This document shows, in pieces, positions 1 through 10,680 of a DNA stretch of 64,000 nucleotides. The first letter of the stretch is position 1. Each line of letters opens with the position of its first letter. Both the position numbers and the translations under genes were made by a program. Where the stretch lies: the NCBI GenBank assembly GCA_947359465.1, contig OX375876.1:62006998-62070997 (forward strand), read 5' to 3'. Below the pieces are notes generated by a model. It had not been told where the DNA came from and did no database searches. It saw only the letters and a list, made by a program, of their open reading frames with translations. Source of the stretch: Metellina segmentata. Lineage: Eukaryota > Arthropoda > Arachnida > Araneae > Tetragnathidae.

Positions 1-585
1 ATTGTTGGATAAATTAAGAATTACAAATTTAAGGTTCCCGTATAACCTGCCATATATAGCCACTTAACGAGTATAGTGGTCACAGTGTGTGTCTGCAACC
101 TAGTTTTGGGTTCCATTCCAGGTACATGGATGTTAGTGATTGTTCCTGTTAGGAGTATCCACTGGATTCTCTATCTCTAATAGCCACCAGTTCGTCCCTT
201 TTAAGCCTTAAAAGGTCAGCAGCGAAGCATTAGAAATAAAAAATATAATGCAATATTAATTTTCACCAAAGTAACATTTGTGGGTTAGTTTAGTTATTCT
301 AAACCACGGCGTTACAACAAAGGAGCAATCCCGAAACCCCAACTCACAGTCATGATCTTCTGAGGATACGTATAAGGATGCATGAAAGAGTGCTTGCATC
401 TTAACTCTCGTCACAGGAGAGATGATTTAAATGGGGCACGAAGGCATGTCAACTAGAGTGAAGATCAATAGAGATTTATACTATTCATGGATGAGTACAG
501 ATTTTATTTACATAGTGATTCTCGATGCTCTTTCACCTGACGATAGTTTTGAATACGATATCACCCCTCTTATGTGTACGAAAGG

Positions 586-588
<3 letters not shown>
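1..588. other. Non-coding stretch, no gene seen
   Basis: I see no coding pattern, RNA gene or clear repeat here. An open frame that begins near 431 is carried mainly by the following AT microsatellite and is not credible as a gene. Confidence 0.5.

Positions 589-661
<73 letters not shown>
589..661. repeat. (AT)n microsatellite
   Basis: Uninterrupted AT dinucleotide run of about 73 bases directly upstream of a Tc1-type relic. It gives a spurious Tyr-Ile open frame when translated. Confidence 0.97.
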
Positions 662-663
<2 letters not shown>

Positions 664-679
664 AAGGGTTCAGTGTGCT

Positions 680-1115
680 CATTTAGAGATACATCTCTTT
701 AGGTGGACGAAACGCCATCTCTGCAGTCCCGGGGGAACCACAAACGCTCATCTCTATAAAGATGTGGTCCTGAAACCAATTGCTTGTCCCATGCAGTTGT
801 AATCGGTGTTACATTTATTCAGCAAGCCGATAATGCCCTATCATACACACCTTGCCTTTCGCGACAGTGTCTCGAAAATGAGATTTTCATCAATTTGGAT
901 TAGCCAGCATATTCTCCCAACCTGAATCCCGCCGAGCATGCATGGGACGCTCTTGGGAAACGTATTGTTGCTCTAAACCCGCTTTCCGAACCTTACAAGG
1001 GCTTTGAAATGTTTTGAGGGAACAGAGGAAGATCATTACAGACTTCATAGACAACCTCATTAAGAGCAATGAACATCGTTCTTGGTCATGGATTGCTAAG
1101 TGGGGAAACCCACAT
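680..1115 (+). pseudogene. Tc1/mariner-type transposase relic (C-terminal half)
   Basis: Tc1/mariner transposases are DDE enzymes that cut and paste an element at TA sites. When the three forward frames are read together this stretch gives, in order, a GISLGGR-like core segment, a degenerate second catalytic block (ADNALSYTPC, matching the family DNARPH block), a near-complete PAYSPNLNPAEHAWDALGKR block (the family SPDLNPIEHVWD region with the third catalytic acid) and a tail near 1060-1110 resembling the family C-terminus. Stops and frame changes interrupt it (for example a stop before PAYSPN), and the N-terminal DNA-binding half is absent. It is a dead, 5'-truncated copy. Assignment to Tc1/mariner is secure from the PNLNPAEHAWD block; the exact subfamily is not. 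Confidence 0.8.
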
Positions 1116-1974
1116 CTTTATTGAGTTATTTTTCTTACTTAATTTGTATGGATATTCTCACACTTTTGTTCTTCTTTCTACCTCAGAAAAATGTATATTA
1201 TCTCATATATTCTTGTTGTTTTCTGCACCACATAATACGATTAAGATTTTCACGAAATTTTATTCAAATCGGCTGAATAGTTTTCGAGTTATATGAATTC
1301 TTCCATTTCTTCCTAACTTTATGGAAACCAGTGGTTTGGTGTTAGGGAAAATTAACTTTCCCTCCAACAAAAATTCTTGCTATTTGGAGCACTTCAGATA
1401 ATTAAAATGTGGACTTGTACTTCAGTGAAAAAGATAGAAAACGTTTAGTTAGTCTATAGTGGCAGGATGGTCTTCACTTCACGTGATCTTGTGCAGCCCT
1501 TTGCGTGATTGCCCCATCACAGAGTCGGATTAGATTCCCGTTAGAGTATGCATAGAATAGTTGGATATTCAGACGAAATAAGTTGAAACTGGTATTTTTC
1601 GTGTTCCGCCAACATGTAGTTTAGGAAAAGAAAACGCATCTGGCACGAGATGTTTTCTTTTTCTGTTCAAAGATACCCGAGGAACGTTTTTTGGAATTCA
1701 GAGGGGTGCTACGTTTTTTGGATTTGCAATACGATAAGTGCTCTTGTTGAATAGAGAACACAAGGCAGAGGGAAATTCACAGATGTTACTGGGGTGTGGT
1801 TCTCCAAATGCAAGAACAGTTTGCACGGCATAATTTTCTTCTGGATATTTGAGGTAAAGGCATTTCAACGCGACTGGTTTAGTAGATAACAACATTATAA
1901 CAAAGGGAATTGAGAATTTTCTAGCTACGCAAATATATGCCTTTGAATCCTGCTAACGGAGAAATAAGGGATAA
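1116..1974. other. Non-coding stretch, no gene seen
   Basis: AT-rich DNA with scattered short open frames on both strands. None shows a recognisable motif or is conserved elsewhere in the window. Part may be the 3' flank of the preceding Tc1 relic, but no terminal inverted repeat was found. Confidence 0.45.
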
Positions 1975-2470
1975 TCTAATGAGTCTAGCTGTATCTAAAC
2001 ATTGTACCAGTACCCCAAATAGGAAGGTACAAGATGTTTTTTTATATAAGAGTAGCATTTTGTTTAGGAATAACATTTAAATAAAACAATTGTATTTTTG
2101 CACGATTTACGCAGCTACGATTGGCAATTTATTTTGGAAATTTAATGGTTTAACTGTATCTAAACGTCGTACCATTTCTTCATATATGAAGGTACAAGGT
2201 TTTTTTTTTATGTAAGCGCTCCATTTTGTTTAGGAATAACATTTAAATTAAACATTTTTATTTTATTTTCTACACAGTACACGCAACTACGATTGTCAAT
2301 TGTTTTAGGAAATCATGCGGTCTAACTGTATCTAAACGTCGTGCCACTTCTCCATATATATAAAGGGACAAAATATTTTTTTTAAAGACACTGGTTTTTT
2401 AGGATTAAAATAAATTTAAATTGAATCATTTTTAGTTTCATTTTTATTATAGTTTACTCAATTTATGAAG
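1975..2470. repeat. Satellite-like tandem repeat, ~165-172-bp unit, about 3 copies
   Basis: The landmark CTGTATCTAAAC starts near 1989, 2154 and 2326, giving unit lengths of 165 and 172. Each unit continues with a short GTACC/AAGGTACAA pair, a poly-T run, TTTTGTTTAGGAATAACA and a CGCAACTACGATTG-like block. The third unit is more decayed and loses similarity after about 2440. The unit length is close to a nucleosome repeat, as is common for arthropod satellites. Confidence 0.85.
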
Positions 2471-3350
2471 ATTGCAATGTTTTTTAAAAATGCCAATAAA
2501 AAGTGGTAACTGTCAGTTATAAGCGCTAGGTTTTTGCGATATTATAAAAAAAATTTCTGTCTAAATTTGATTGGTGAGATTCAAAATAAAGTACGGTATA
2601 TAAAAAACCTGCAAAAAATTATGGGCCGCGTACTACAATACCGCCGGTGGAGGCCATGAAAAAAAGTTTCTGAGTAGTTTTTTGTTTTCAGTCGTTTTAT
2701 GTGTTTACCACATACAGCTATAAAAATGTACAAAAGAGGGTTGCTGGGGTTTTATGGAACATGGCCCATATTTGACCCAGTTGCCTCAAACTCAAGACAG
2801 ACAACGCAAAATCAAGAGAGTAAAAACATATTTTGAAAGTTTACATTGAGTTCTCCGTATTGATTTTTATTTGACGAGAAGCTAGTCATTTGAAGTGGTA
2901 CTGGACCCCTTTTCTAATCTATCACAGGGTGCAGATGGAGATGGATTGAGCCAAGGCAAACCTTTAATTTTTAAACACAAAATAATCTGAAATTATTGTA
3001 CTAAACTTGTTCCTATTCTGAGGAAACGAAGGAATCCTCGGTGGTTTGGTTTCACTTGAAAACAATGCAACATAATTTTGAACTTGCTAATTAAACCTAT
3101 ATACCACATTCCTTTTACACACAATCTTAATAATAATGAGATAATTCTATACTTAAGGTTAAATCTATCCAAATCCTAATCATTTTTGGAAGAATTAGTA
3201 TTCCACTTCAAGTATTGAACGTATTTGGTTCTTTTCAATGAAATTCCGGGAATAATCATCCAAAGAATTTGTTTAACCACAGCATGCTATAGCTTTCCAT
3301 TGTTCGAGACATTGTTTTCTTATTTGACATTGGAAAACTTTGTTGTTACA
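2471..3350. other. Non-coding stretch with one dispersed-repeat segment
   Basis: No gene seen. Bases 2742-2818 match the left flank and first unit of the minisatellite near 52,205-52,290 (shared CATATTTG, then AGTTGC, then CAAGACAGACAACG), so a single-copy relative of that unit lies here. Confidence 0.5.
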
Positions 3351-3742
3351 TAGGGTGTTTCGAAATTTTCTAGCCAAATGATAAATGAGTGGTAGAGGGC
3401 CCCAAACAGAATTTTTTTGTCAAAGAATGTTTCCAGAACTGCTGCGTTTATGTGGTAGAGCGAGCTGTTTAGATCAGTCGTTAGCCTCGTTTCTGTGGCG
3501 TAAGGCGTCATTCCTAAGCTCGGATTTCCAACGGCATGCTCTAGTTTCGTGAAGGGATGCATACCGTTGAAAATCCGTAAGGGGAATGACTCCTTACGCC
3601 ACAGAAGCTACACTTAAACAGCGCCTTCCACCACCTAAACACAGCAGCTCTGAACACATTCTAAAACAAAACATTGTTTATTATGGGGCCCTCTGCCATC
3701 ATTTACAATTTTATTAGATATTTTCGAGACCCCCCCTGAATA
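3351..3742. mobile_element. Foldback MITE, long inverted arms (~190 bp each)
   Basis: The two halves are inverted copies of each other. The left arm (about 3351-3540) runs from AGGGTGTTTCGAAATTTTC through AGAGGGCCCC to TTTCTGTGGCGTAAGG and CCAACGGCATGC. The right arm (about 3558-3742) carries the same blocks in reverse complement (GCATACCGTTGAAAATCC, CCTTACGCCACAGAA, GGGGCCCTCT, then TATTTTCGAGACCCCCCCTG). The spacer is only about 17 bases, so a single strand could fold into one long hairpin. There is no transposase. A half-decayed relative lies at 26,066-26,400. Superfamily is unknown because no convincing target duplication was seen. Confidence 0.8.
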
Positions 3743-3894
3743 TTTTTTATAGAAATGTATATTTATATCCGCTGCATATGCATTTAAAGTTATATGATTA
3801 TCAAAGTGAAAAAAAAAAGAATTCATATTCATAAATTTTGATTTCTATCTAAAAAATATCCACATCGATATAATATTTTGGTTTGTTTTTCAAT
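3743..3894. other. Short spacer
   Basis: AT-rich, includes a poly-A run on the + strand; nothing recognisable. Confidence 0.4.
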
Positions 3895-4130
3895 ACTAAT
3901 GCGTTCGGTCGGGAGGATTTAAGGAAAAACTACTTCTTTAATAGGATAATAGACAGTTGGAACGCATTGCCAGAAAATATAGTTAATTCAAAGGGAGTGT
4001 ACGAATTTAAGATACAATTGGATAGTCAGTGGGAATTGGGGAATTCATAAACAAAGGACCAGTCTTGTTGGGCTTGAGCCTGTAGCTGGTCGTCAATATT
4101 TGTATTTGTATATTTCAGAATTATTTATTA
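3895..4130 (+). pseudogene. Non-LTR retrotransposon tail (reverse-transcriptase C-terminus plus 3' UTR)
   Basis: The + strand reads through a segment ending RIIDSWNALPENIVNSKG and then EFKIQLDSQW before a stop near 4048. This matches the well-known end of CR1/jockey-type LINE polyproteins (R-I-x-D-W-N-x-L-P-x-x-V-V, then F-K-x-x-L-D). The short 3' UTR ends in TTTGTATTTGTATATTT, a short direct-repeat tail of the kind seen at CR1-like 3' ends. Everything upstream of the last ~50 codons is gone, as expected for 5'-truncated retrotransposition. Confidence 0.75.
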
Positions 4131-5075
4131 TAGATTTTCATATATTCATCCATGAATAAACTATTCAGTGTTGGATGGCTAATGTAAAGTATGGATTTAT
4201 CCAGCTTCAACCAACGATCGTCATGAAAGGTTTCGCCATGGCCTAATTACAAAAAACAGCTAGATACGGAAGCTGTGATATTTGTGCAACTAGCATTTGA
4301 AAACTGGAATAGAATTATTCAGTTACATTTATTACTGTTTACTATTTCTCTTGTTACAGTTAACTATTTGTCTTGTTATCCCTCTAATCTCCTTAATTAT
4401 GGACTCATCAACAGCTTAATTTAATACACAATACCGATGTCTTCTCTCCCATATTTCAGATCTTAAATACAGACATAATCATATATTTTCCATTGTAGCA
4501 TTTCATTTAGGAACACGAAATTATCAAACATAATGCCATTAACGGTAATGAGATTATATACATATTCTAGTCGTCATCTTCACTTCACTTCTATTCACAT
4601 AGCCTGCTGCCACTCAGAGGAAAAAGCAATTAACTCTGCTTCTGTTCGGAAATTAAGTTTCGCAGGAATTATCCACGGACTCAATTACTGTTCTTACAAG
4701 ATGGTTCGTTCTGAGCTGAACAACCTCCATTTCCTTAAGTGCTGTGTGCTTTGGTAAAGATTTCGGTACAGGCTCGGTAATTTAGTGGGTTCTCAGAGAT
4801 TGTATACAAATGGAAAATGAGGTAAATTTCCAGAATTCTAAGATGAATTCGAATAGATCTGAGACTAATCGAATTCTCTGAAAATTGTTTGAAGAATTCT
4901 TGCCAATGACCGGGCTCAAATATCTATGCTATTACTAAAAGCTGATATTTAAATTATTAAATTGCAGTAAAAATGAACAAGTCAATCAAAACTTGGCGAA
5001 CTGTCGAATTAGTATGTTTGGCGTTCTCGAAATGGAAGCTGGTTTGCCAGCGATATTTTACCCTCAAAGTGATTT
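4131..5075. other. Non-coding stretch, no gene seen
   Basis: No coding or repeat pattern recognised apart from scattered short open frames. Confidence 0.45.
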
Positions 5076-5262
5076 CGAAATGAGATGTCTCGTTTATCGA
5101 GATCTGACCAACTCTGCTAATGATGAGATTTATAATCATTAAGATATAGCCATTTTTTTTATGATAACGAGATCAAGACCAGAACAGTTTATTCAATTAA
5201 CGAGATATCTCGTCGATTAAAATATGATCAGTTTAGCTAATGGAACGATACCTCATTTTTTC
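5076..5262. repeat. Palindromic dispersed repeat, cluster 1
   Basis: Several decayed copies of a unit that combines the palindrome GACGAGATATCTCGTC with an ATCAAGATCTGGCCA-like segment and GCTAATG. The best copy of the palindrome is AACGAGATATCTCGTC at about 5199-5214; weaker copies (GAGATGTCTCG, ATCGAGATCTGACCA) are at 5082-5110. Other clusters are near 6670-6855, 35,355, 50,525-50,650 and 53,527-53,592. No coding content. Confidence 0.75.
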
Positions 5263-5610
5263 AGCCATGGATTAACTCCTACCCTTCATTCAACGAGTCT
5301 TTTGCCAGCAGTATGTTTGAAAGTAAAAATTCGAGAATATCTGACTTTATAAAAGAGAATTCAAGGGGTTTCTTCCAAGGTATTTGATCAGAACGGAACA
5401 TTGAACCCTATTCACCTAACTCACTCAAAACACCAGTATTTCTCAGAACTCTCCTTCCAGTAAAAGAAGTGTTCCTAGGGTTTGCTCTATGGAAGTTGAT
5501 TTTTCTGGGACAGTAAGCTCCTTCGCTTCATCCATCAACGCCGCATGACACCAGTATTTTTTAAATTAAAATTTCGCTGAACTCGTTTCTTGGAAATTTG
5601 GTAATTTTTT

Positions 5611-5900
5611 AATTAACGTTGTACTATAGCAACACAACGGGCTATTGACGAGGGTCCGGGATCAATCCCTTAAGGGAAAGATCCGAGTAATTTTTCCCGT
5701 AATACGAAGCAACACCTGAGCTGGCACTGATCTCCAAACTTCCACACCAACCCAACGTGAGGACTTTCAGCCACAAAAGATTTGAGGTGCACCAGCCGAC
5801 CTCTACACCATACGTTTACAAACATCCATGTCCGGACTTGAATCAGGAACCTTCCTATCCAGAGGCTAACACCTTAACCACTATACCGGTTGGTCGGCAC
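5611..5900 (-). mobile_element. tRNA-derived SINE, head type B (copy 1 of a tandem duplication)
   Basis: On the minus strand a tRNA-like head (about 5900-5825) has an A-box-like TATAGTGGTTAAGG and a B box GATTCAAGTCC, the two internal RNA polymerase III promoter elements. The body follows: GGTGTGGAAGTTTGGAGA, a CGTTGTG-like segment and a 3' end AGTACAACGTTAATTAA. The body is shared with the head-A SINEs elsewhere in the window, but the head is different. There is an internal deletion relative to copy 2 at 6058-6370. SINEs are non-coding and depend on a LINE reverse transcriptase; the 74-residue open frame here is incidental. Confidence 0.85.
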
Positions 5901-6057
5901 TCGAATCTTGGAAGAGGGTGTTCCGTTGATGAAATACAAGTTGGACGTCTTAAATTTCAAATGGCGAATTCAAATTTTTAGTCCTTTATCTTCCAATGAT
6001 ACTGATCGTGTTTTCTTCTAATGACTAGATAGTCTCCATAGTTATATGGTAATGGTA
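5900..6057. repeat. Flank of the duplicated SINE (first copy)
   Basis: The sequence after the SINE head (from GGAAGAGGGTGTTCCGTTGA to about 6050) recurs after the second SINE at 6373-6525. SINE plus flank were therefore duplicated together, with an offset of about 473 bases. Confidence 0.8.
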
Positions 6058-6372
6058 ATTTTTGTTAACGTCGTACTAGAACAACACAACGGGCTATTGA
6101 CGACGGTCCGGGATCAGTCCCTTGAGGGAAAGAACCGAGGACAACACCTCGTAATATTGAACCACGGTCAGATGACGAAGCAACACCTGAGCTGGCACCC
6201 CACTCTCCAAACTTCCACACCAACCCAACGTGAGGACTTTCAGCCACGAAAGATTTGAGGTGCACCAGACGACCTCTACGCCATACGTTTACAAACATCC
6301 ATGCCCGGACTTGAACCAGGAACCTTCCGATCCAGAGGTTAACACCTTAACCACTATACCGGTTGGTCGGTA
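6058..6372 (-). mobile_element. tRNA-derived SINE, head type B (copy 2, full length)
   Basis: Full-length minus-strand copy. Its head has a perfect pol III B box GGTTCAAGTCC (complement near 6308-6320) and an A-box-like GGTATAGTGGTTA (complement near 6352-6365). The body includes GTGTGGAAGTTTGGAGAG, the block complementary to CATCTGACCGTGGTTC, GATCCCGGACCGTCGTCAAT and GTTGTGTTGTTC before the terminal GACGTTAA. The head resembles a tRNA with an A box of the TAGTGGTTA type. Copy 2 keeps the segment deleted from copy 1, so it better represents the ancestral element. Confidence 0.87.
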
Positions 6373-6525
6373 CTCGAATCTTGGAAGAGGGTGTTCCGTT
6401 GATGAAATACAAGTTGGACGTCTTAAATTTCAAATGGTGAATTCAAATTTTTAATCATTTATCTTCCAATGATACTGATCGTGCTTTCTTCTAATGACGA
6501 CATAGTCTCCACAGTTATTCACACG
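6373..6525. repeat. Flank of the duplicated SINE (second copy)
   Basis: Closely matches 5900-6050, including GATGAAATACAAGTTGGACG and AATGATACTGATCGTG. Similarity ends near 6525, which marks the edge of the duplication. Confidence 0.8.
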
Positions 6526-6654
6526 GAAAATGCTCTAAGAAAGAAATACATTGAGATGCATTGTACTTCGATTGTCGCTATAATAAATATTAGCTCTCAG
6601 TAGTCTGTACACATTTAACTATATTCTCACTTTCCAATACATAATTGTGTTTAA

Positions 6655-6870
6655 CCCTCCAAGTTGTTTCGACGAGATATTACATCCATCAAGATCTGGC
6701 AAATTTTGTCAATGGTCAGATATCTAAACATTGTCGATTTTGACGAGATCTAGTCATTTTTCTTCTAATGATATTAATCGTGCTTTCTTCTAATGACGAG
6801 ATATCTCATCGGTCAAGATCTGGCCATTTTGCAAATGGCGAAATATCGCGTCGAGACAACCACTAGGAAC
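6655..6870. repeat. Palindromic dispersed repeat, cluster 2
   Basis: At least three decayed units: GACGAGATATTACATCCATC with AAGATCTGGCAAATTTTG (6671-6710), GACGAGATCTAGTC (about 6743-6756) and GACGAGATATCTCATCGGTC with AAGATCTGGCCATTTTGC (about 6796-6835), the last followed by AAATATCGCGTCGAGACAACCA. The TTCTAATGATATTAATCGTGC stretch nearby also recurs in the SINE flank duplication. Confidence 0.75.
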
Positions 6871-7719
6871 ATTTAAGTGAATCCAATGTGAAAAATCCTT
6901 GTCTGTATACATCCTTACTGAGAATTATTAATATATTTAAGAAAAGATATACTGAGAAAAAAAGTTTTAGATGAGCTTATCTCGTAGAATAAAGATTGTC
7001 TCTTGATATGTTCCATATTCTATTCCATCTTAATGCATTTCTCACATATTTGACTTTTATTTATGCTCCTTTATGCATAGTAGGCATCTATAGGGTGCAT
7101 TTTTCAAACTTCTCTGAGTAAACATCGTATTAATCGTTGCGAATAATTTCATTATACTTTATAAATGCTACTTTAAATCTCCATCATTTGTTAGGAGATT
7201 GCAGATAATACCATTTTCGTCACAAGGTAAATATATTTATCTACCCTATTTCAGCATATTTTCGAATAACGTTTATGCAGAATTATTCATGAGGACAATA
7301 GGCGAACACATGGATCGGAAAATCCTTGAAATCTTTCTCCGCGACAATTTTTCTGCATCGAAACAAAAATGCAATGCTTTCATATTAATGCAGGAAGGAA
7401 TAACAATGCGGAATAATTTTCATGAGAATGGAGGGAAAGTGAACTATTCCCTTTTGGAACGAAATATTCTAAGTTTCAGAATTATTTTTCTATTTGATTC
7501 AATAGGCTTTTATAGAAACTGATATTTAAATGAAATGAGTATAGTTTGATTAAGGATATTACTGGATAATGGCACTATGAGAAAAGTAATATAAGATAGA
7601 TTATTTTCGCAAAGATCCGTTGTAAGTTAATAAGTCAATCATTGTAAAACTGCTGATTAAGTAGAGTTCGCATCAAATTAAATTAAATAAAAACAAGGAA
7701 GTTTTTAAGAAATCGGGGT
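6871..7719. other. Non-coding stretch, no gene seen
   Basis: Contains one 107-codon open frame starting near 7199 with no recognisable motif and AT-driven codon use. I do not call it a gene. Confidence 0.4.
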
Positions 7720-7930
7720 TACCTTAAAATGTAATTTATTGCAGGTTTGGAGACGTTTGGCGTTTAATCGAATTGGAATTGATAAACAAACTATTATTTT
7801 TCAATTAGCAATTCATTCTTTGAACTTTTTATTGGAGGTGCTGAAATCGTATCCGAAAAACAAGCCAAGTGACCTAACGTCCGAAAGTAATACAAAATTC
7901 AGCTTCCTCCACAAAAACACCACTGCCAAC
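7720..7930. repeat. Unclassified dispersed repeat, copy 1
   Basis: Matches 20,248-20,445 in the same orientation. Shared landmarks are AAAATGTA-TTTATTG, TTTGGCGTTTAA-CGAA, TGATAAACAA-like and TCGTATCCGAAAAAC versus TCGCATACGAAAAAC. Translation of both copies is similar only because the DNA is similar; no family could be named. Confidence 0.6.
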
Positions 7931-7959
7931 TTACATTTAGCTTGACAGAAAAAGACTCA

Positions 7960-8813
7960 TCTCTACTATTATAAAAGGAAGTGTTTGTCTGTTTGTTTGT
8001 TTCTCACCCACGAAGTCCTGACGAATCTATGGCACTTACAGTAATGTAATTTGGCACACAGGTAGTGCGAAGTTTTAACAATTTTAGGGTCGAGGCGAAA
8101 TTTAAAATTCAATCTAGAACATTTTTTAAATGAATTGAATAGTTTTTTTCAACATTCTTCATTCTACATCGGTAATTACGAGGAATGAAGAAACATCAAA
8201 ATTTAGACTTTTCGCCCTCACGTGTCACCTTGACGTCAGCCTTTGGAAACATGCCAAGTTTTTTTCATCTCCGGGGAGAGAACACATTCGAATGACCTTC
8301 GTTTGTTTCGAGATTCATTCATTTTAATTTGCTGCGAAACGGATTCCAGTGAAGCAAAATATGTTACTAAAGCTATCACTGGCGTTCTTCGGGTGCTTTT
8401 TTTCTATCTCAGCGATCGTTAAAGGTAGAATAAAACTTTAAACGGATTTGAAATCTGCGGAAAATTTTACACCAGATAGATACCTTTTGCGTTTGATTTT
8501 CTTTTTTCTTTTATATTTTCGCAAGAGATTGTGACGTCACGTGAACTTTCGCTTTCCAAAAATAAACAGATTGCATTTTCTGCCCTTCGCGTTAAAATAA
8601 AAATAAAACATATTACATTGCCTGCTCTATTCCATTTCAGCGAAGGAGAGCAAAACATAAAAAACTTTTTGACTGGGATTGTTAAGTTATTTGTTCGTAA
8701 AATTGTAATCGATCGTTAAAGATAGATTAAAAATTTCAACGGATTTGAAATCTGCGGAAAATTTTACAACAGATTAATACCTTACACCACGGGCACGGGC
8801 AACGCCGGTCTAG
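7960..8813 (+). mobile_element. Helitron-like non-autonomous element
   Basis: The 5' end is TCTCTACTATTATAAAAGG followed by a GTTTGT-rich stretch, preceded by A, as expected for Helitrons (insertion A^T, start TC). A second copy of this 5' end lies at 53,770-53,923 on the minus strand, with the same CCTGACGA, CTATGGCACTTACAG and TTTGGCACACA blocks. The proposed 3' end is GGGCAACGCCGG followed by CTAG at 8810-8813, a short GC hairpin before CTRR. The next base is C rather than T, so the right boundary is less certain. Bases 8403-8487 and 8711-8785 are a direct repeat (shared ACGGATTTGAAATCTGCGG). No Rep/helicase coding sequence is present. Confidence 0.6.
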
Positions 8814-9390
8814 CAACGCAGTGGCAAGAAAAATACAATTGTAAGCAGAACATAGAAAAATATATGGTTTCCCTAGTTATATCAAAAATCTACTTTTAAA
8901 TTCCAATTTACCTTTCGCAGGGGTTTGTGTTACTCCTCTTTTTCTCATTTTTTTGAAACCAAAGAAAAGTTACGTACCAAATAAATACTTCACCCCACTA
9001 AGGTGTAAAAGAAAAGAACTCCGGTAAATAAATGGGAAGTTACAGATTTTGAAAATGGTTTTTCATTCACACATTCAGGAGCTTTCAATGACTTTCAAGA
9101 ACTGCAAAAACAGTGGAATAGATAAAGAATCTTAATTTATGTCAAAATCATTCGTCACCATACATATTTGATCATATTTATTTATTTAACAGGACCCGTT
9201 CGAGTACACTCAAAAAACATTTGAACGATATTTGTTGCCAACTTTCTTTCCATAATTAAATTGAAAATATATTTAATCATAGTTGGAGTGGTTGGATAAG
9301 GAGTATAATTTTATTTGTAGGAGGCTGTTTATGAGGCTCTCCATGACAGATAAGGTTTCTGTATGTCTTATATCATTCATCGTTATCTCT
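8814..9390. other. Non-coding stretch, no gene seen
   Basis: AT-rich, nothing recognisable. Confidence 0.45.
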
Positions 9391-9391
9391 G

Positions 9392-9715
9392 TAGTTTGGC
9401 TTGTCCATTATTGAATCTTGCTATGTTAAATTCAAATCAACCAACTAATTCTTTTTTTTGGTTTCTCCATTACTGAACATTGTACCATTCAAACCAAGTC
9501 AACCAGCCTGCTCTGTAGTTTGGCTTGCCCATTATTTTACCTTGACATATGAAACTCAGATCGATCAACCAACCAACTCTTTGTAGAAAGATGTGTTCAT
9601 TATTGGACCTAGAGACATTAAACCAATCAACCAACTGTAGTTTGGCCTGTCCATTAATGGACCTTGAGCCATTAAAATCAAATAAACGCACTCTGTAATC
9701 TTGCTCTCTGACTTG
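9392..9715. repeat. Degenerate tandem repeat, ~65-85-bp units
   Basis: About five decayed units share CTGTAGTTTGGCTTG, TCCATTATTGGACCTTG and ATCAACCAAC blocks (for example from about 9390, 9460, 9513, 9580 and 9635). Unit length varies through small insertions and deletions. No coding content. Confidence 0.75.
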
Positions 9716-10680
9716 CTCAAAGATTGCTTGATCATATGGTGTAATTATTATTTTTAGTACTCTGTAAGAAATGTACGAAGCGCTGTGACCCTTATAAGAA
9801 ATTAGAAATAACTCGACCCGATAAAGAAATTACCGGTTCTTTTTCAATGTAGAATAATCAGCTTTCCAGAATACTGAGGAGATTCATACTCATACTCTCA
9901 TTCTTTGGTAATGATTACAAGACGCAAAAAAGGAGAGGGGAGAGGTGATATACTTCAAAATCAGAATAATATATCATACTATACTCAAATATATTCGTCA
10001 GCCGAACAGATTACAGTCCCTCAAACTCCCAAGACAAATTATTTTCCCGAGGTTCTGGTCTGCTGCTTCTTATGTGCTTTGACTAAACCCAAAACAATTT
10101 GCATAAGGGCAAGACGACATATTTAACCAAAGACAAAAAATCAAGTTTTCTAAAAAACCGAAAGAAACAGTTTAGTTGTTACTAAACTAGAAAGGTTTTT
10201 GTTATTAAAGTAATTTTATATAGTTTTTAAAGGATTTGCGAATAAAAAATATACGGTTCAAAAATGAGGTATTCCTACTTAGAAAAAAAAAGCACACGCA
10301 AAGGCGAAACATATGAAATTTTATTGCAAAGTTGTGCTATAAGGTCATCGTTACCTAAGCTATTTAGTAATTAAATGAAGAAAACTGAAAATTTCGTGCT
10401 ATCTGTTTACTATCCTACGCGAAATTTCCAAATAGTGAAGAATTGTTCCCTCCCCACAGCACACATAATTACTAAATAACCGCATTAATTGATTGAAATA
10501 ACTTTAAGAACCTTGTATCGAAACAGAAGGAAAGTATCCGATACACTTTAAAAATCGAAGAGTCACGAGATTTCTGAGTAGTTTAGCTTTCCTTTTATGC
10601 TATTTGAACATTTAACAACACAGTCAATGACCATATAAATCTATTTTTACAAAGAATCCATGAATTTTTTCATCCCCTTT
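9716..10680. other. Non-coding stretch, no gene seen
   Basis: AT-rich, no recognisable structure. Confidence 0.45.

Noticed and set aside
431..802. 123-codon ORF
   Set aside because: Its length depends on the AT microsatellite (Tyr-Ile repeats); no family match.
5757..6454. Two near-identical 74-residue ORFs that could be a duplicated small gene
   Set aside because: Both lie across a SINE and its duplicated flank; similarity is at DNA level in non-coding repeat.
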